Notes: generated from the letters alone by a model not told the origin. 62,347 nucleotides of DNA from Pseudomonas sp. UFMG81 (GCF_015354575.1 NZ_JACAFQ010000023.1:8242-70588); one strand, 5' to 3'. Positions 1-9,236 are shown, numbered from the stretch's first letter. A program made the numbers and translations.

Positions 1-606
1 CGCCGGCGCCGGCGTTACTGCCAGGTAGCGGGCCGTTTCACGGGCCAGCGTGTGGCCAACAAACCGCTCGATCAGGTGCAAGCCCAGGTCGGTCCAGGCC
101 ATCAAGCCGGCAGAAGTCACGATATCGCCGTCGTCCAGCAGTGGCTGGCTGGTCGCCACCCTGACCTTGGGGAAGCGCTCGCTCAAGGCCTGGGCGTAGT
201 TCCAGTGACTGCAGGCCGCGCGCCCGTCGAGCAGGCCGCTGCCCGCGATCAGGAACACGCCGACGCACACCGAAGCCAATACCACACCCTGGCCGTGCAA
301 ATCGCACAGCAACCGTCGATGGGCCGCCAGCATCTCGCTGGTGGGCGCCGCCCCCAGGCTAGGCGGGATCAGCATCACCCGAGGCGCATGAGCCTGTTGC
401 GGCAGGCCATCTTGGATGACCTGCGGTTGCCCGACGGCATCGAGCTGCCAGTGGCTGACCCGCAGCAATGGCAACTGATGCTCGCCCAGCTCGGCGGCCA
501 CGCGATTGGCCACCGTGAACAAGTCCGTCACACCCTGCACTGCCGCATGCTGCGCGCCCGGATAGACCAGCACGCCGATTTCCAGGCTGTCAGTTTTTGC
601 CGTCAT
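1..606 (-). CDS. GlxA-type transcriptional regulator (DJ-1/PfpI + AraC class), 3' end outside window
   Basis: The frame is open from an ATG at 606 to the window edge, so only about 200 N-terminal residues are visible. They form a DJ-1/PfpI-like amidotransferase-fold domain: an opening strand EIGVLVYPGAQ and the nucleophile-elbow segment ASVCVGVFLIAGSG near residue 115, as in GlxA-family regulators. The AraC helix-turn-helix expected in the family would lie beyond base 1 and is not seen. The gene is divergent from the cysteine hydrolase at 689, about 80 bp away, which suggests that it controls that gene (inference). The family usually senses small metabolites; no ligand can be read from the sequence. 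Confidence 0.85.
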   Translation of the reverse strand, partial: MTAKTDSLEIGVLVYPGAQHAAVQGVTDLFTVANRVAAELGEHQLPLLRVSHWQLDAVGQPQVIQDGLPQQAHAPRVMLIPPSLGAAPTSEMLAAHRRLLCDLHGQGVVLASVCVGVFLIAGSGLLDGRAACSHWNYAQALSERFPKVRVATSQPLLDDGDIVTSAGLMAWTDLGLHLIERFVGHTLARETARYLAVTPAPA

Positions 607-688
607 TGTGTCGCTCGCGCCAATCCTCAACTCGAAGGTTCAAGCCTATAACTATCAGCACTTCATCACTACTGCCTCAGGAGGCACC

Positions 689-1234
689 ATGAGCAAGCAA
701 GCGCTGATCATCATCGACATCCAGAACGACTACTTCCCCGGCGGCAAGTGGAGCCTCGACGGCGCGGACGTGGCCGCCGACAACGCCGCCCGGCTGTTGG
801 ATGCCGCGCGCAAGCGGGGCGACCTGGTGGTCCATGTCCGTCATGAATTCGAAAGCAGCGATGCGCCGTTCTTCACGCCGGGCTCGGAAGGCGCACAAAT
901 TCACCCCAGGGTCACACCGGCCGAAGGTGAGCCCGTGGTGCTCAAGCACAAGGTCAACTGCTTTCGCGACACCAACCTAAAGGCACTGCTCGACCAGGAC
1001 GGCGTCAAGGCGCTGACCATCGTCGGCAGCATGAGCCACATGTGCATCCAAGCCGCGGCCCGCGCCGCCGCCGACTATGGCTACGAGGTCACCGTGGCCC
1101 ACGACGCCTGCGCCACCCGCGCCCAGGAGTTCGACGGCAGGGTGGTTTCGGCCGCCGACACCCACGCCTCGATGATGGCCGCCCTGGCGTTTGCCTACGC
1201 CAAGGTCGTGCGCACCGACGATCTGCTGGGCTAA
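689..1234 (+). CDS. Cysteine hydrolase, isochorismatase family
   Basis: A 181-residue protein with the Asp-Lys-Cys triad of the isochorismatase-like hydrolases: IIDIQNDYF near the N-terminus, VVLKHKVNCF in the middle and the nucleophile in GSMSHMCIQAA. The family hydrolyses C-N or C-O bonds of small amides and related compounds; the substrate here is unknown. The open frame extends upstream to 608, but the start at 689 is preferred because a strong GGAG ribosome site precedes it and the homologous region begins there (MSKQALIIIDIQ). It is divergent from the GlxA-type regulator, a common pairing for this family. Confidence 0.93.
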   Translation: MSKQALIIIDIQNDYFPGGKWSLDGADVAADNAARLLDAARKRGDLVVHVRHEFESSDAPFFTPGSEGAQIHPRVTPAEGEPVVLKHKVNCFRDTNLKALLDQDGVKALTIVGSMSHMCIQAAARAAADYGYEVTVAHDACATRAQEFDGRVVSAADTHASMMAALAFAYAKVVRTDDLLG

Positions 1235-1241
1235 TGAGGGC

Positions 1242-1817
1242 TCAGATCACCACGTTGCGCACGAAGCGCACTGGAAGCTGGCCATCGTTGCGGTAGGCAT
1301 AGCGGCAATTGCTGGGAAACACATGGAACTGGCCAGTACGCAGGCAGTGCTCTACGCCCTCGATGACCAGCGTGAGCTGTCCATCGGCGACGTAGATCTG
1401 CTCGCTCCAGCCCGCAGCGTCGGCCTCGCTGGCATAGCACTCGCCAGGTGCCAGGGTCCATTCCCACAACTCCACCTCGCGCCGAGCCGGGCTGCTGCCC
1501 AGCAGCACCGCCCGGCTGCCAGGGTGCTCACCGGCCCAGGCCAGTTCATCGATGCGGCTCGGGTCGCGCTGGTCAGGCGCCTGGATCAGCGTGCTGAAGG
1601 CCACCCCCAGTGCCTCGGCGATCAAGTCGAGGGTGGTCAGGCTGACATTCTTCTCGCCCGCCTCGATGGCCACCAGCATCCGCCGGCTGACCCCGGAACG
1701 CTCGGCCAGGGCCGCCTGGCTGAGACCGGCCTCGCCACGCAAGCGGCGAACGTTCTGGCTGACATGCTGCAACACCGAGGCGCGGTGTTCGGAATCTTTG
1801 TGCACTATATTGCTCAC
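1242..1817 (-). CDS. XRE-family regulator with C-terminal cupin
   Basis: A 191-residue protein. Residues about 15-70 form an XRE helix-turn-helix (RRLRGEAGLSQAALAERSGVS with IEAGEKNVSLTTL), and residues about 110-190 form a cupin-like beta-barrel (YVADGQLTLVIEG, FHVFPSNCRYAYRN). This HTH-cupin architecture is common in small regulators of efflux and catabolic genes. The start is a GTG at 1817 without a clear ribosome site; a second GTG five codons downstream is also possible. The gene is divergent from the EamA exporter at 1890, with a palindrome between them, so it probably controls that exporter and itself. Confidence 0.88.
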   Translation of the reverse strand: MSNIVHKDSEHRASVLQHVSQNVRRLRGEAGLSQAALAERSGVSRRMLVAIEAGEKNVSLTTLDLIAEALGVAFSTLIQAPDQRDPSRIDELAWAGEHPGSRAVLLGSSPARREVELWEWTLAPGECYASEADAAGWSEQIYVADGQLTLVIEGVEHCLRTGQFHVFPSNCRYAYRNDGQLPVRFVRNVVI

Positions 1818-1830
1818 TGGTAAAGGTTGC

Positions 1831-1842
1831 GCAGTATACTGC
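1831..1842. promoter_or_regulatory. Perfect 12-bp palindrome in the divergent XRE-cupin/EamA promoter region
   Basis: GCAGTATACTGC reads identically on both strands. It lies 14 bp from the regulator start and 48 bp from the exporter start. The position and symmetry suit an operator for the dimeric XRE-cupin protein, and its AGTATACT centre could also be a -10 element. This is inferred from position only. Confidence 0.45.
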
Positions 1843-1889
1843 CCACTTTGCGGCGGATTGTGCGCCGCCCCTGCCGAGCGCGCAAGACC

Positions 1890-2834
1890 ATGAACCAAGC
1901 CAGCCACAGCAAACCTGCCGTCACTTTCCGCCTGAGCAAGGCCGAACTGGTGCTGGTGTTCATCACCATGCTCTGGGGTGGCACCTTCCTGATCGTGCAC
2001 AACGTCATGACCGTCAGCGGGCCGATGTTCTTCGTCGGCCTGCGTTTTGCCGCTGCGGCGCTGTTCGTCGGTTTAGTCTCGGCGCGTTCGCTGCCCGGGC
2101 TGACCTTCACCGAACTCAAGGCCGGGATGCTCATCGGCGTGTCGATCATGCTCGGTTATGGATTGCAGACCATGGGCCTGCAGACCATCAGCAGCAGCCA
2201 GTCGGCGTTCATCACTGCGCTCTACGTGCCCTTCGTGCCCCTGCTGCAATGGCTGGTGCTGGGCCGTCGCCCTGGGCTGATGCCAAGCCTGGGCATCTGC
2301 CTGGCCTTCGTCGGCCTGATGCTGCTGGCCGGCCCCGAGGGCGACACCCTGCATTTCAGCGAGGGTGAACTGGTGACCTTGGTCAGCGCCGTGGCGATTG
2401 CCGCCGAGATCATCCTGATCAGCCGCTACGCAGGCTCGGTCGATGTGCGCCGGGTCACCGTGGTGCAGTTGGCCACCGCTTCGGCCTTGGCGTTCCTGAT
2501 GATCGTGCCCACCCAGGAAGCCCTGCCCGATTTCTCCTGGTTGCTGCTGGTCAGCGCCGTCGGCCTCGGCGCCATGAGCGCGGTGATCCAGGTGGCGATG
2601 AACTGGGCGCAGAAGTCGGTCTCGCCGACCCGCGCCACCTTGATCTATGCCGGTGAGCCGGTATGGGCCGGTGTTGTCGGGCGCATTGCCGGTGAGCGGC
2701 TGCCGGGTGTGGCGCTGATCGGCGGGCTGCTGATCGTGCTGGCGGTGGTGGTCAGCGAGTTGAAGATTCGTCGCCAGGATGAGGCTGACGCCGAGCAGGA
2801 CGAGGAAGCGCGGCAGCGCGAGGCCGGCCTGTAA
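1890..2834 (+). CDS. EamA/DMT-superfamily membrane transporter
   Basis: A 314-residue inner-membrane protein with about ten hydrophobic helices in two repeated halves, typical of the drug/metabolite exporters. The first EamA repeat begins ELVLVFITMLWGGTF and the second ends near LIGGLLIVLAVVVSELKI. The charged C-terminal tail (about 20 residues, rich in Asp/Glu/Gln) is cytoplasmic. The start at 1890 is the ATG nearest the family start; its ribosome site is weak. It is probably regulated by the divergent XRE-cupin protein. The transported solute cannot be told from sequence; amino acids or drugs are usual. Confidence 0.9.
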   Translation: MNQASHSKPAVTFRLSKAELVLVFITMLWGGTFLIVHNVMTVSGPMFFVGLRFAAAALFVGLVSARSLPGLTFTELKAGMLIGVSIMLGYGLQTMGLQTISSSQSAFITALYVPFVPLLQWLVLGRRPGLMPSLGICLAFVGLMLLAGPEGDTLHFSEGELVTLVSAVAIAAEIILISRYAGSVDVRRVTVVQLATASALAFLMIVPTQEALPDFSWLLLVSAVGLGAMSAVIQVAMNWAQKSVSPTRATLIYAGEPVWAGVVGRIAGERLPGVALIGGLLIVLAVVVSELKIRRQDEADAEQDEEARQREAGL

Positions 2835-2887
2835 GCCTGTCGCAAAAAGCGATTCTGGCCGAGTGCCGTGATTGCCTGGTCTTGCCC

Positions 2888-2955
2888 CATCGCTGGCAAG
2901 CCAGCTCCCACAGATTGGCGCAGGCCTGTGGGAGCCGGCTTGCCGGCATCGCCGG
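2888..2955. repeat. REP palindrome pair (REPIN-like)
   Basis: Two inverted REP units, GGCAAGCCAGCTCCCACAG and CTGTGGGAGCCGGCTTGCC, lie 14 bp apart. They are of the Pseudomonas putida GTGGGAGCCGGCTTGCCGGC class. The rest of the 2835-3155 gap holds the promoter region of the antiporter operon, including an AT-rich stretch near 3035-3055, and no gene. Confidence 0.85.
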
Positions 2956-3155
2956 TGCTCCGCAACATGACACTTACACTGCCTGCGACCCTACTCTCAC
3001 AGGAACACGTCGCATTCCCCGCTATGCTCTGTAAAAAACTGTTATAAAAAAACAGCTTGTCACAGCACATTTGTAGGATCCTGCAACCGCTTGCGTGTTG
3101 GTGATACACACCCCGGCACGTATGATCCTTGGCAAACTTCTCAGAACAGAACGCT

Positions 3156-6062
3156 ATGTCATTGATTGTGCTACTGCTTCTGCCCTTCGTCGGCAGTTGC
3201 CTGGCGGCTGTCCTGCCGCACAACGCACGCAACGCCGAGTCGATTCTCGCCGGGCTTGTCGCCCTCGTGGGCACCGTCCAGGTGGCGTTGCTGTACCCCC
3301 AGGTCGCCCATGGCGGCGTCATTCGCGAAGAGCTGCTGTGGCTGCCCAGCCTGGGCATGAACCTGGTGCTGCGCATGGACGGCTTCGCCTGGCTGTTCAG
3401 CCTGCTGGTGCTGGGCATCGGCACCCTGGTGTCGCTGTACGCGCGTTACTACATGTCGCCGCAAGACCCGGTGCCGCGCTTCTTCGCCTTCTTCCTGGCG
3501 TTCATGGGCGCGATGCTCGGCCTGGTGATCTCCGGCAACCTGATCCAGCTGGTGTTCTTCTGGGAACTGACCAGCCTGTTCTCCTTCCTGCTGATCGGCT
3601 ACTGGCACCACCGCGCCGATGCCCGCCGCGGCGCCTACATGGCGCTGATGGTCACCGGCGCCGGCGGCTTGTGCCTGCTGGTGGGGGCCTTGCTGCTCGG
3701 CCATGTGGTCGGCAGCTACGACCTGGACAAGGTCCTGGCTGCCGGCGACATCATCCGCCAGCATGCGCTGTACCCGGTGCTGCTGCCCCTGATCCTGATC
3801 GGCGCGCTGAGCAAGAGCGCACAGTTTCCCTTCCACTTCTGGCTGCCCCACGCCATGGCGGCGCCCACCCCGGTATCGGCTTATCTGCACTCGGCGACCA
3901 TGGTCAAGGCCGGTGTGTTCCTGCTGGCACGCCTTTGGCCGGCGCTGTCGGGCAGCGAGGAATGGTTCTGGATCGTCGGCGGTGCTGGCGCCGCCACCCT
4001 GTTGCTCGGCGCCTTCGCCGCGATGTTCCAGAACGACCTCAAGGGCCTGCTGGCCTACTCGACCATCAGCCACCTGGGCCTGATCACCCTGCTGCTGGGC
4101 CTGAACAGCCCACTGGCCGCCGTGGCCGCGGTGTTCCACATTCTCAACCACGCCACCTTCAAGGCCTCACTGTTCATGGCCGCCGGCATCATCGACCACG
4201 AAAGCGGCACCCGCGATATTCGTCGCCTCAGCGGTTTGTTCCGCCTGGTGCCGTTCACCGCCACCCTGGCCATGGTCGCCAGCGCCTCGATGGCGGGCGT
4301 GCCGCTGATGAACGGTTTCCTGTCCAAGGAGATGTTCTTCGCCGAGACCGTGTTCATCAGCTCCACCGCCTGGGTCGAGGCGGCGCTGCCAGTGATCGCC
4401 ACCTTGGCCGGCACCTTCAGCGTGGCCTATGCGCTGCGCTTTACCGTCGACGTGTTCTTCGGGCCACCCGCCCAGGACCTGCCGCACACGCCCCACGAAC
4501 CGCCGCGCTGGATGCGCGCACCGGTCGAGTTGCTGGTGCTGACCTGCCTGGTGGTCGGTATCTTCCCCGCACAATCGGTCGGCCCACTGCTGGCCGCCGC
4601 GGCGTTGCCGGTGGTCGGCGGCACCCTGCCGGAATACAGCCTGGCCATCTGGCACGGCTGGAACGCCCCGTTGATGATGAGCCTGATCGCCATGTGCGGC
4701 GGCATCGTGCTCTACCTGCTGCTGCGCAAACAGCTGCAGCGCGGGCGCTTCCCTTACCCACCCTTTATCGAGCGCTTCAACGGCAAGCGCCTGTTCGAGC
4801 ATGGCCTGGTACGCCTGATGCTGCTGGCGCGCCACATTGAACGGGCGCTGACCACCCGCCGTCTGCAGAAGCAACTGTTCATGCTGGTGCTGGCCGCTTT
4901 CATCGCCGGCCTCACCCCCCTGCTGTACAGCGGCCTGAGCTGGGGCGACCGGCCGAAAATCCCAGGGTCCGGGGTGTTCGTCGCGTTGTGGCTGATCGCC
5001 ATCGCCTGCGCCATCGGCGCTGCGTACCAGGCCAAGTACCACCGCCTGGCCGCACTGATCATGGTCGGCGTCTGCGGCCTGATGACCTGCATTACCTTCG
5101 TCTGGTTCTCCGCGCCCGACCTTGCGCTGACGCAACTGATGGTCGAAGTGGTCACCACCGTGCTGATCCTGCTCGGCCTGCGCTGGCTGCCCCGGCGTAT
5201 CGAAGGTGTCTCGCCGCTGCCCGGCAGCCAGGACCGCGCCCGCCTGCGCCGCCTGCGCGACCTGGTGCTGGCGGTACTGGTCGGCGGCGGCATGGCCGTG
5301 CTGTCGTACGCCATGCTCACCCGCCCGACCCCCAACGACATCTCCTCGTTCTACCTCAGCCGTGCCCTGCCGCAAGGCGGCGGCACCAATGTGGTCAACG
5401 TGATGCTGGTGGACTTCCGCGGCTTCGACACCCTCGGTGAAGTCACCGTGCTGGTGGCCGTGGCGCTCACCGTGTTCGCCCTGCTGCGCCGTTTCCGCCC
5501 ACCCAAGGAGAGCATGCAGCTGCCCGCCCAGCAGCGCCAGCTGGCGCCCGACGTGGTCACCGACCTGGTCAACCCGCGCCACGCCACCGACACCGCGCTG
5601 GGCTTCATGATGGTGCCGGCCGCGCTGGTGCGCCTGCTGCTGCCCATCGCCCTGCTGGTGTCGATGTACCTGTTCATGCGCGGCCACAACCAGCCCGGTG
5701 GTGGCTTCGTCGCCGGCCTGGTGATGTCGGTGGCGTTCATCCTCCAGTACATGGTCGCCGGCACCCAGTGGGTCGAGGCGCAGATGAGCCTGCGCCCGCT
5801 GCGCTGGATGGGCACCGGCCTGCTCTGCGCGACGCTCACCGGCGCAGGCGCGATGCTGCTCGGCTACCCCTTCCTCACCACCCACACCGCCCATCTGCAC
5901 CTGCCGCTGCTGGGTGACGTGCACGTGGCCAGTGCGCTGTTCTTCGACATCGGCGTGTACACCGTGGTGGTCGGGTCGACCCTGCTGATCCTCACCGCGC
6001 TGGCGCACCAGTCCGTGCGCGCCTATCGCCCCGCCAAGTCCAGCCAAGCAGGAGCCGCCTGA
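3156..6062 (+). CDS. mnhA: Monovalent cation/H+ antiporter subunit A (fused MrpA-MrpB)
   Basis: A 968-residue polytopic inner-membrane protein, the largest subunit of the Mrp/Mnh/Sha multisubunit antiporter. Residues 1 to about 520 are the NuoL-like proton channel, with the essential Glu in FFWELTSLFSF and the Lys region GALSKSAQFPFHFWLP followed by SATMVKAGVF. The C-terminal 150 residues (VRLLLPIALLVSMYLFMRGH, PGGGFVAGLV) are the MrpB-like domain, fused here as known for Pseudomonas Sha/Pha systems, so no separate mrpB follows. The complex exchanges Na+ or K+ for H+ in pH and salt homeostasis. The start is an ATG at 3156; the frame reaches a TTG at 3129. Its stop overlaps the next start by one base. 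Confidence 0.96.
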   Translation: MSLIVLLLLPFVGSCLAAVLPHNARNAESILAGLVALVGTVQVALLYPQVAHGGVIREELLWLPSLGMNLVLRMDGFAWLFSLLVLGIGTLVSLYARYYMSPQDPVPRFFAFFLAFMGAMLGLVISGNLIQLVFFWELTSLFSFLLIGYWHHRADARRGAYMALMVTGAGGLCLLVGALLLGHVVGSYDLDKVLAAGDIIRQHALYPVLLPLILIGALSKSAQFPFHFWLPHAMAAPTPVSAYLHSATMVKAGVFLLARLWPALSGSEEWFWIVGGAGAATLLLGAFAAMFQNDLKGLLAYSTISHLGLITLLLGLNSPLAAVAAVFHILNHATFKASLFMAAGIIDHESGTRDIRRLSGLFRLVPFTATLAMVASASMAGVPLMNGFLSKEMFFAETVFISSTAWVEAALPVIATLAGTFSVAYALRFTVDVFFGPPAQDLPHTPHEPPRWMRAPVELLVLTCLVVGIFPAQSVGPLLAAAALPVVGGTLPEYSLAIWHGWNAPLMMSLIAMCGGIVLYLLLRKQLQRGRFPYPPFIERFNGKRLFEHGLVRLMLLARHIERALTTRRLQKQLFMLVLAAFIAGLTPLLYSGLSWGDRPKIPGSGVFVALWLIAIACAIGAAYQAKYHRLAALIMVGVCGLMTCITFVWFSAPDLALTQLMVEVVTTVLILLGLRWLPRRIEGVSPLPGSQDRARLRRLRDLVLAVLVGGGMAVLSYAMLTRPTPNDISSFYLSRALPQGGGTNVVNVMLVDFRGFDTLGEVTVLVAVALTVFALLRRFRPPKESMQLPAQQRQLAPDVVTDLVNPRHATDTALGFMMVPAALVRLLLPIALLVSMYLFMRGHNQPGGGFVAGLVMSVAFILQYMVAGTQWVEAQMSLRPLRWMGTGLLCATLTGAGAMLLGYPFLTTHTAHLHLPLLGDVHVASALFFDIGVYTVVVGSTLLILTALAHQSVRAYRPAKSSQAGAA

Positions 6063-6406
6063 TGGAAGAAGTCATTGCAGTCGCCATCGGTGTGCTGGCC
6101 GCCTCGGGGGTGTGGTTGATCCTGCGCCCACGTACCTACCAGGTAATCATGGGCCTGTGCCTGCTCTCCTACGGGGTCAACCTGTTCATCTTCAGCATGG
6201 GCAGCCTGTTCATCGGCAAGGAACCGATCATCAAGGACGGCGTGCCCCACGACCTGTTGCATTACACCGACCCCCTGCCACAGGCACTGGTACTGACCGC
6301 CATCGTCATCAGCTTCGCCATGACGGCGCTGTTCCTGGTGGTGCTGTTGGCTTCTCGCGGGCTGACCGGCACCGACCATGTCGACGGCCGGGAGCGTGAG
6401 GAATGA
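6062..6406 (+). CDS. mnhC: Monovalent cation/H+ antiporter subunit C
   Basis: A 114-residue NuoK-like membrane protein with three helices (VIAVAIGVLAASGVWLIL, YQVIMGLCLLSYGVNLFIF, QALVLTAIVISFAMTALFLV). It carries the family signature DPLPQALVLTAIVI. It belongs to the Mrp antiporter complex and forms part of the proton path beside subunits A and D. Its start overlaps the mnhA stop and its end overlaps the mnhD start by four bases (ATGA), indicating translational coupling in one operon. Confidence 0.95.
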   Translation: MEEVIAVAIGVLAASGVWLILRPRTYQVIMGLCLLSYGVNLFIFSMGSLFIGKEPIIKDGVPHDLLHYTDPLPQALVLTAIVISFAMTALFLVVLLASRGLTGTDHVDGREREE

Positions 6407-8082
6407 GCGGGATGAACCAACTGATCATCGCCCCCATCCTGCTGCCGCTGGTCACTGCGGCGCTGATGCTGCTGATCGGCGAGAAGCACCGCTGGCTGAA
6501 GGCGCGGCTGAACCTGCTGTCCACCTTCACCGGCCTGGGCATCGCCGTGTCGCTGTTGATGTGGGTGCGCACCCAAGGCCAGGCCGAGTCCATCGGCGTC
6601 TACCTGCCAGGCAACTGGCCGGCGCCGTTCGGCATCGCCCTGGTGGTCGACCACCTGTCGGCGCTGCTGCTGGTATTGACCGGCATCGTCGGCAGCTGCG
6701 CGCTGCTGTTCGCCCGGGCCCGCTGGGATGGTGCCGGCGCCAGCTTCCACGCGCTGTTCCAGATCCAGCTGATGGGCCTGTACGGCGCCTTCCTCACCGC
6801 CGACCTGTTCAACCTGTTCGTATTCTTCGAGGTGCTGCTGGCGGCCTCCTACGGCCTGCTGCTGCACGGCTCGGGGCGTGCGCGGGTGAAGGCAGGCCTG
6901 CACTACATCGCCATCAACCTGTTCGCCTCGTCGCTGTTCCTGGTCGGCGCCGCCATGCTCTATGGGGTGACAGGCACCCTGAACATGGCGGATCTCGCGC
7001 TCAAGGTGCCACTGGTGCCGGAGGCCGACCGAGGCCTGCTGCACGCCGGCGCGGCGATCCTGGCCATTGCCTTCCTGGCCAAGGCCGGCATCTGGCCGCT
7101 GAACTTCTGGCTGGTGCCGGCCTACTCGTCGGCCAGCGCGCCGGTGGCGGCCCTGTTCGCGATCATGACCAAGGTCGGCTTGTATGCGGTGCTGCGCCTG
7201 TGGAGCCTGCTGTTCTCCGGGCAAGCTGGCGCCTCGGCGCACTTTGGCGGTGATTGGCTGGTGTATGGCGGCCTGGCCACGCTGGCCGTGGCGGCCATGT
7301 CGATACTTGCCGCGCAGCGCCTGGAACGCCTGGCAGCGCTCAGCATCCTGGTCTCGGCCGGCACCCTGATGGCCGCGATCGGTTTCGGCCAGCCAGTGCT
7401 GACCGGCGCCGCGCTGTTTTATCTCGCCAGCTCCACCCTTGCGCTGTGCGCGCTGTTCCTGCTGGCCGAGCTGGTCGAGCGTTCGCGCTCGGCCAACGAA
7501 GCGCCACTGGACGACGAGGAGGACGCAATACCTTCGCCGCTGGAGTCTCTGCACCCACCCAAAGGCATCAACCTGGACGACGAGCAGAAGGCGGTGATCG
7601 GCCAGATCATCCCCTGGACCATGGCCTTCCTCGGCCTGAGCTTCATCGCCTGCGCCCTGCTGATCATCGGCATGCCGCCGCTGTCGGGGTTCATCGGCAA
7701 GCTCAACCTGATCAGTGCGCTGTTCAACCCGCAAGGGATGGGTGTGGCGCCGGAGCAACCGCTGGGCGTCGCCGGCTGGACCCTGGTCACACTGCTGATA
7801 CTCTCGGGCATGGCTTCGCTGATCGCCTTTGGCCGCGTGGGCATCCAGCGCTTCTGGAAACCCGAGGAGCGCCCCTCACCGCTGCTGCGCCGCTATGAGG
7901 GCGTACCCATCACCATCCTGCTCGGGCTGTGCATCTTCCTCAGCCTCAAGGCCGAACCACTGCTGCGCTACACCCAGGACGCAGCAGCCAGCCTGCAGGC
8001 ACCGGATGCCTACATTCAGGCCGTGATGGCGACCCGCCCGCTGCCTGGCCCGACCACCCTGAACGTGCAGGTGCAGCCATGA
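6403..8082 (+). CDS. mnhD: Monovalent cation/H+ antiporter subunit D
   Basis: A 559-residue NuoM/N-like proton-channel subunit of the Mrp complex, with about 14 membrane helices. Family features include FNLFVFFEVLLAASYGLL (the conserved Glu of TM5), AFLAKAGIWPLNFWL and PPLSGFIGKLNLI. A charged cytoplasmic insertion at about residues 360-395 (EAPLDDEEDAIPSPLE) is usual for this subunit. It overlaps its neighbours by four bases on each side. Confidence 0.95.
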   Translation: MSGMNQLIIAPILLPLVTAALMLLIGEKHRWLKARLNLLSTFTGLGIAVSLLMWVRTQGQAESIGVYLPGNWPAPFGIALVVDHLSALLLVLTGIVGSCALLFARARWDGAGASFHALFQIQLMGLYGAFLTADLFNLFVFFEVLLAASYGLLLHGSGRARVKAGLHYIAINLFASSLFLVGAAMLYGVTGTLNMADLALKVPLVPEADRGLLHAGAAILAIAFLAKAGIWPLNFWLVPAYSSASAPVAALFAIMTKVGLYAVLRLWSLLFSGQAGASAHFGGDWLVYGGLATLAVAAMSILAAQRLERLAALSILVSAGTLMAAIGFGQPVLTGAALFYLASSTLALCALFLLAELVERSRSANEAPLDDEEDAIPSPLESLHPPKGINLDDEQKAVIGQIIPWTMAFLGLSFIACALLIIGMPPLSGFIGKLNLISALFNPQGMGVAPEQPLGVAGWTLVTLLILSGMASLIAFGRVGIQRFWKPEERPSPLLRRYEGVPITILLGLCIFLSLKAEPLLRYTQDAAASLQAPDAYIQAVMATRPLPGPTTLNVQVQP

Positions 8083-8567
8083 ATCGACTGTTCCCCGCGC
8101 CCCTGCTGTCGCTGTCACTCTTCGTGCTGTGGCTGCTGCTCAACCTGTCGGTCAGCCCGGGCAACGTGCTGCTGGGCGCCGCGCTGGGTATCCTGGCGCC
8201 GCTGTTGATGGCGCCCCTGCGTCCGCAGCACGCCCATATTCGCCGACCGCTGGTGATTGCCCGATTGATCGGCCGGGTAGGTATCGATGTGATCGTTTCC
8301 AACCTGCTGGTGGCGCGTGGCGTGTTGCGCGCCGGCAGCACCCCACCGCGCTCGGCCTTCGTGCACATTCCCCTGGCGCTGCGTGACGCCCACGGCCTGG
8401 CAGCACTGTCGATGATCACCACGGTGGTACCCGGCACGGTCTGGTCGGAGCTGGCCCTGGACCGCAGCGTGCTGCTGCTGCACGTGTTCGACCTGGACGA
8501 CGAAACGGCCTTCATCGAGCACTTCAAGCACACCTACGAACGCCCGCTGATGGAGATTTTCGAATGA
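8079..8567 (+). CDS. mnhE: Na+/H+ antiporter subunit E
   Basis: A 162-residue subunit of the Mrp complex with two N-terminal membrane helices (LSLFVLWLLLNLSVSPG, LLGAALGILAPLLM) and a soluble C-terminal half with the family stretch GLAALSMITTVVPGTVW. The start ATG at 8079 overlaps the mnhD stop by four bases; the open frame extends further upstream, but that part lies inside mnhD and is not used. It is needed for assembly of the complex in studied systems. Confidence 0.94.
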   Translation: MNRLFPAPLLSLSLFVLWLLLNLSVSPGNVLLGAALGILAPLLMAPLRPQHAHIRRPLVIARLIGRVGIDVIVSNLLVARGVLRAGSTPPRSAFVHIPLALRDAHGLAALSMITTVVPGTVWSELALDRSVLLLHVFDLDDETAFIEHFKHTYERPLMEIFE

Positions 8568-8842
8568 ACGGCCTGCTCGCCTACGCCGTCCTCGCCAGCC
8601 TGTTCATCTTCGCCCTGGCCATGGGCCTGGCACTGATCCGTCTGTTCCGCGGCCCCTCCGCCCAGGACCGGGTGCTGGCGCTGGACTACCTGTACATCCT
8701 GGGCATGCTGATGATGCTGGTGCTGGGCATCCGCTACGCCAGCGACACCTACTTCGAGGGTGCTCTGCTGATCGCCCTGTTCGGCTTTGTCGGCTCGTTC
8801 GCCCTGGCCAAGTTCCTGTTGCGCGGCGAGGTAATCGAATGA
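8564..8842 (+). CDS. mnhF: K+/H+ or Na+/H+ antiporter subunit F
   Basis: A 92-residue membrane protein with three helices and the MrpF pattern LIRLFRGPSAQDRVLALDYL. It overlaps mnhE and mnhG by four bases each. It is a small structural subunit of the Mrp complex. Confidence 0.94.
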   Translation: MNGLLAYAVLASLFIFALAMGLALIRLFRGPSAQDRVLALDYLYILGMLMMLVLGIRYASDTYFEGALLIALFGFVGSFALAKFLLRGEVIE

Positions 8843-9204
8843 CCGAGACAATCACATTGCCTTTCTGGCTGGAGCTGGTGGTATCTGCCCTGCTGCTCAC
8901 CGGCAGCCTGTTCGCCCTGGTCGGCGCCATCGGCCTGGTGCGGTTGAAAGATTACTTCCAGCGCATGCACCCACCGGCACTGGCCTCGACCATTGGTGCC
9001 TGGTGCGTGGCACTGGCATCGGTGCTGTACTTCTCGGTGCTCAAGCAGAGCCCGGTGCTGCACGCCTGGCTGATTCCGATCCTGCTGTCGATCACCGTGC
9101 CGGTGACCACCTTGCTACTGGCACGCGCCGCGCTGTTTCGCAAGCGCACGTCGGGGGAGGATGTGCCGGAAGAAGTCAGCAGTGGTCGAGACCGGGGCAA
9201 CTGA
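8839..9204 (+). CDS. mnhG: Monovalent cation/H+ antiporter subunit G
   Basis: A 121-residue last subunit of the Mrp complex, with three helices and the family motif GLVRLKDYFQRMHPPA. The charged C-terminal tail (KRTSGEDVPEEVSSGRDRGN) is predicted to be cytoplasmic. It ends the six-gene operon; a short hairpin follows at 9237. Confidence 0.94.
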   Translation: MTETITLPFWLELVVSALLLTGSLFALVGAIGLVRLKDYFQRMHPPALASTIGAWCVALASVLYFSVLKQSPVLHAWLIPILLSITVPVTTLLLARAALFRKRTSGEDVPEEVSSGRDRGN

Positions 9205-9236
9205 GGCAACCTTGAGGGGCCGGTCTTGCCGGCGAA

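Noticed and set aside
3030..3060. CTGTT/AACAG hairpin in an A-rich stretch upstream of the antiporter
   Set aside because: Only five base pairs and in an AT-rich promoter region, so chance is likely.
4167..6047. A 626-codon minus-strand open frame
   Set aside because: It is antisense to the antiporter subunit A gene; its composition is His/Gln/Gly-rich low complexity typical of shadow frames.
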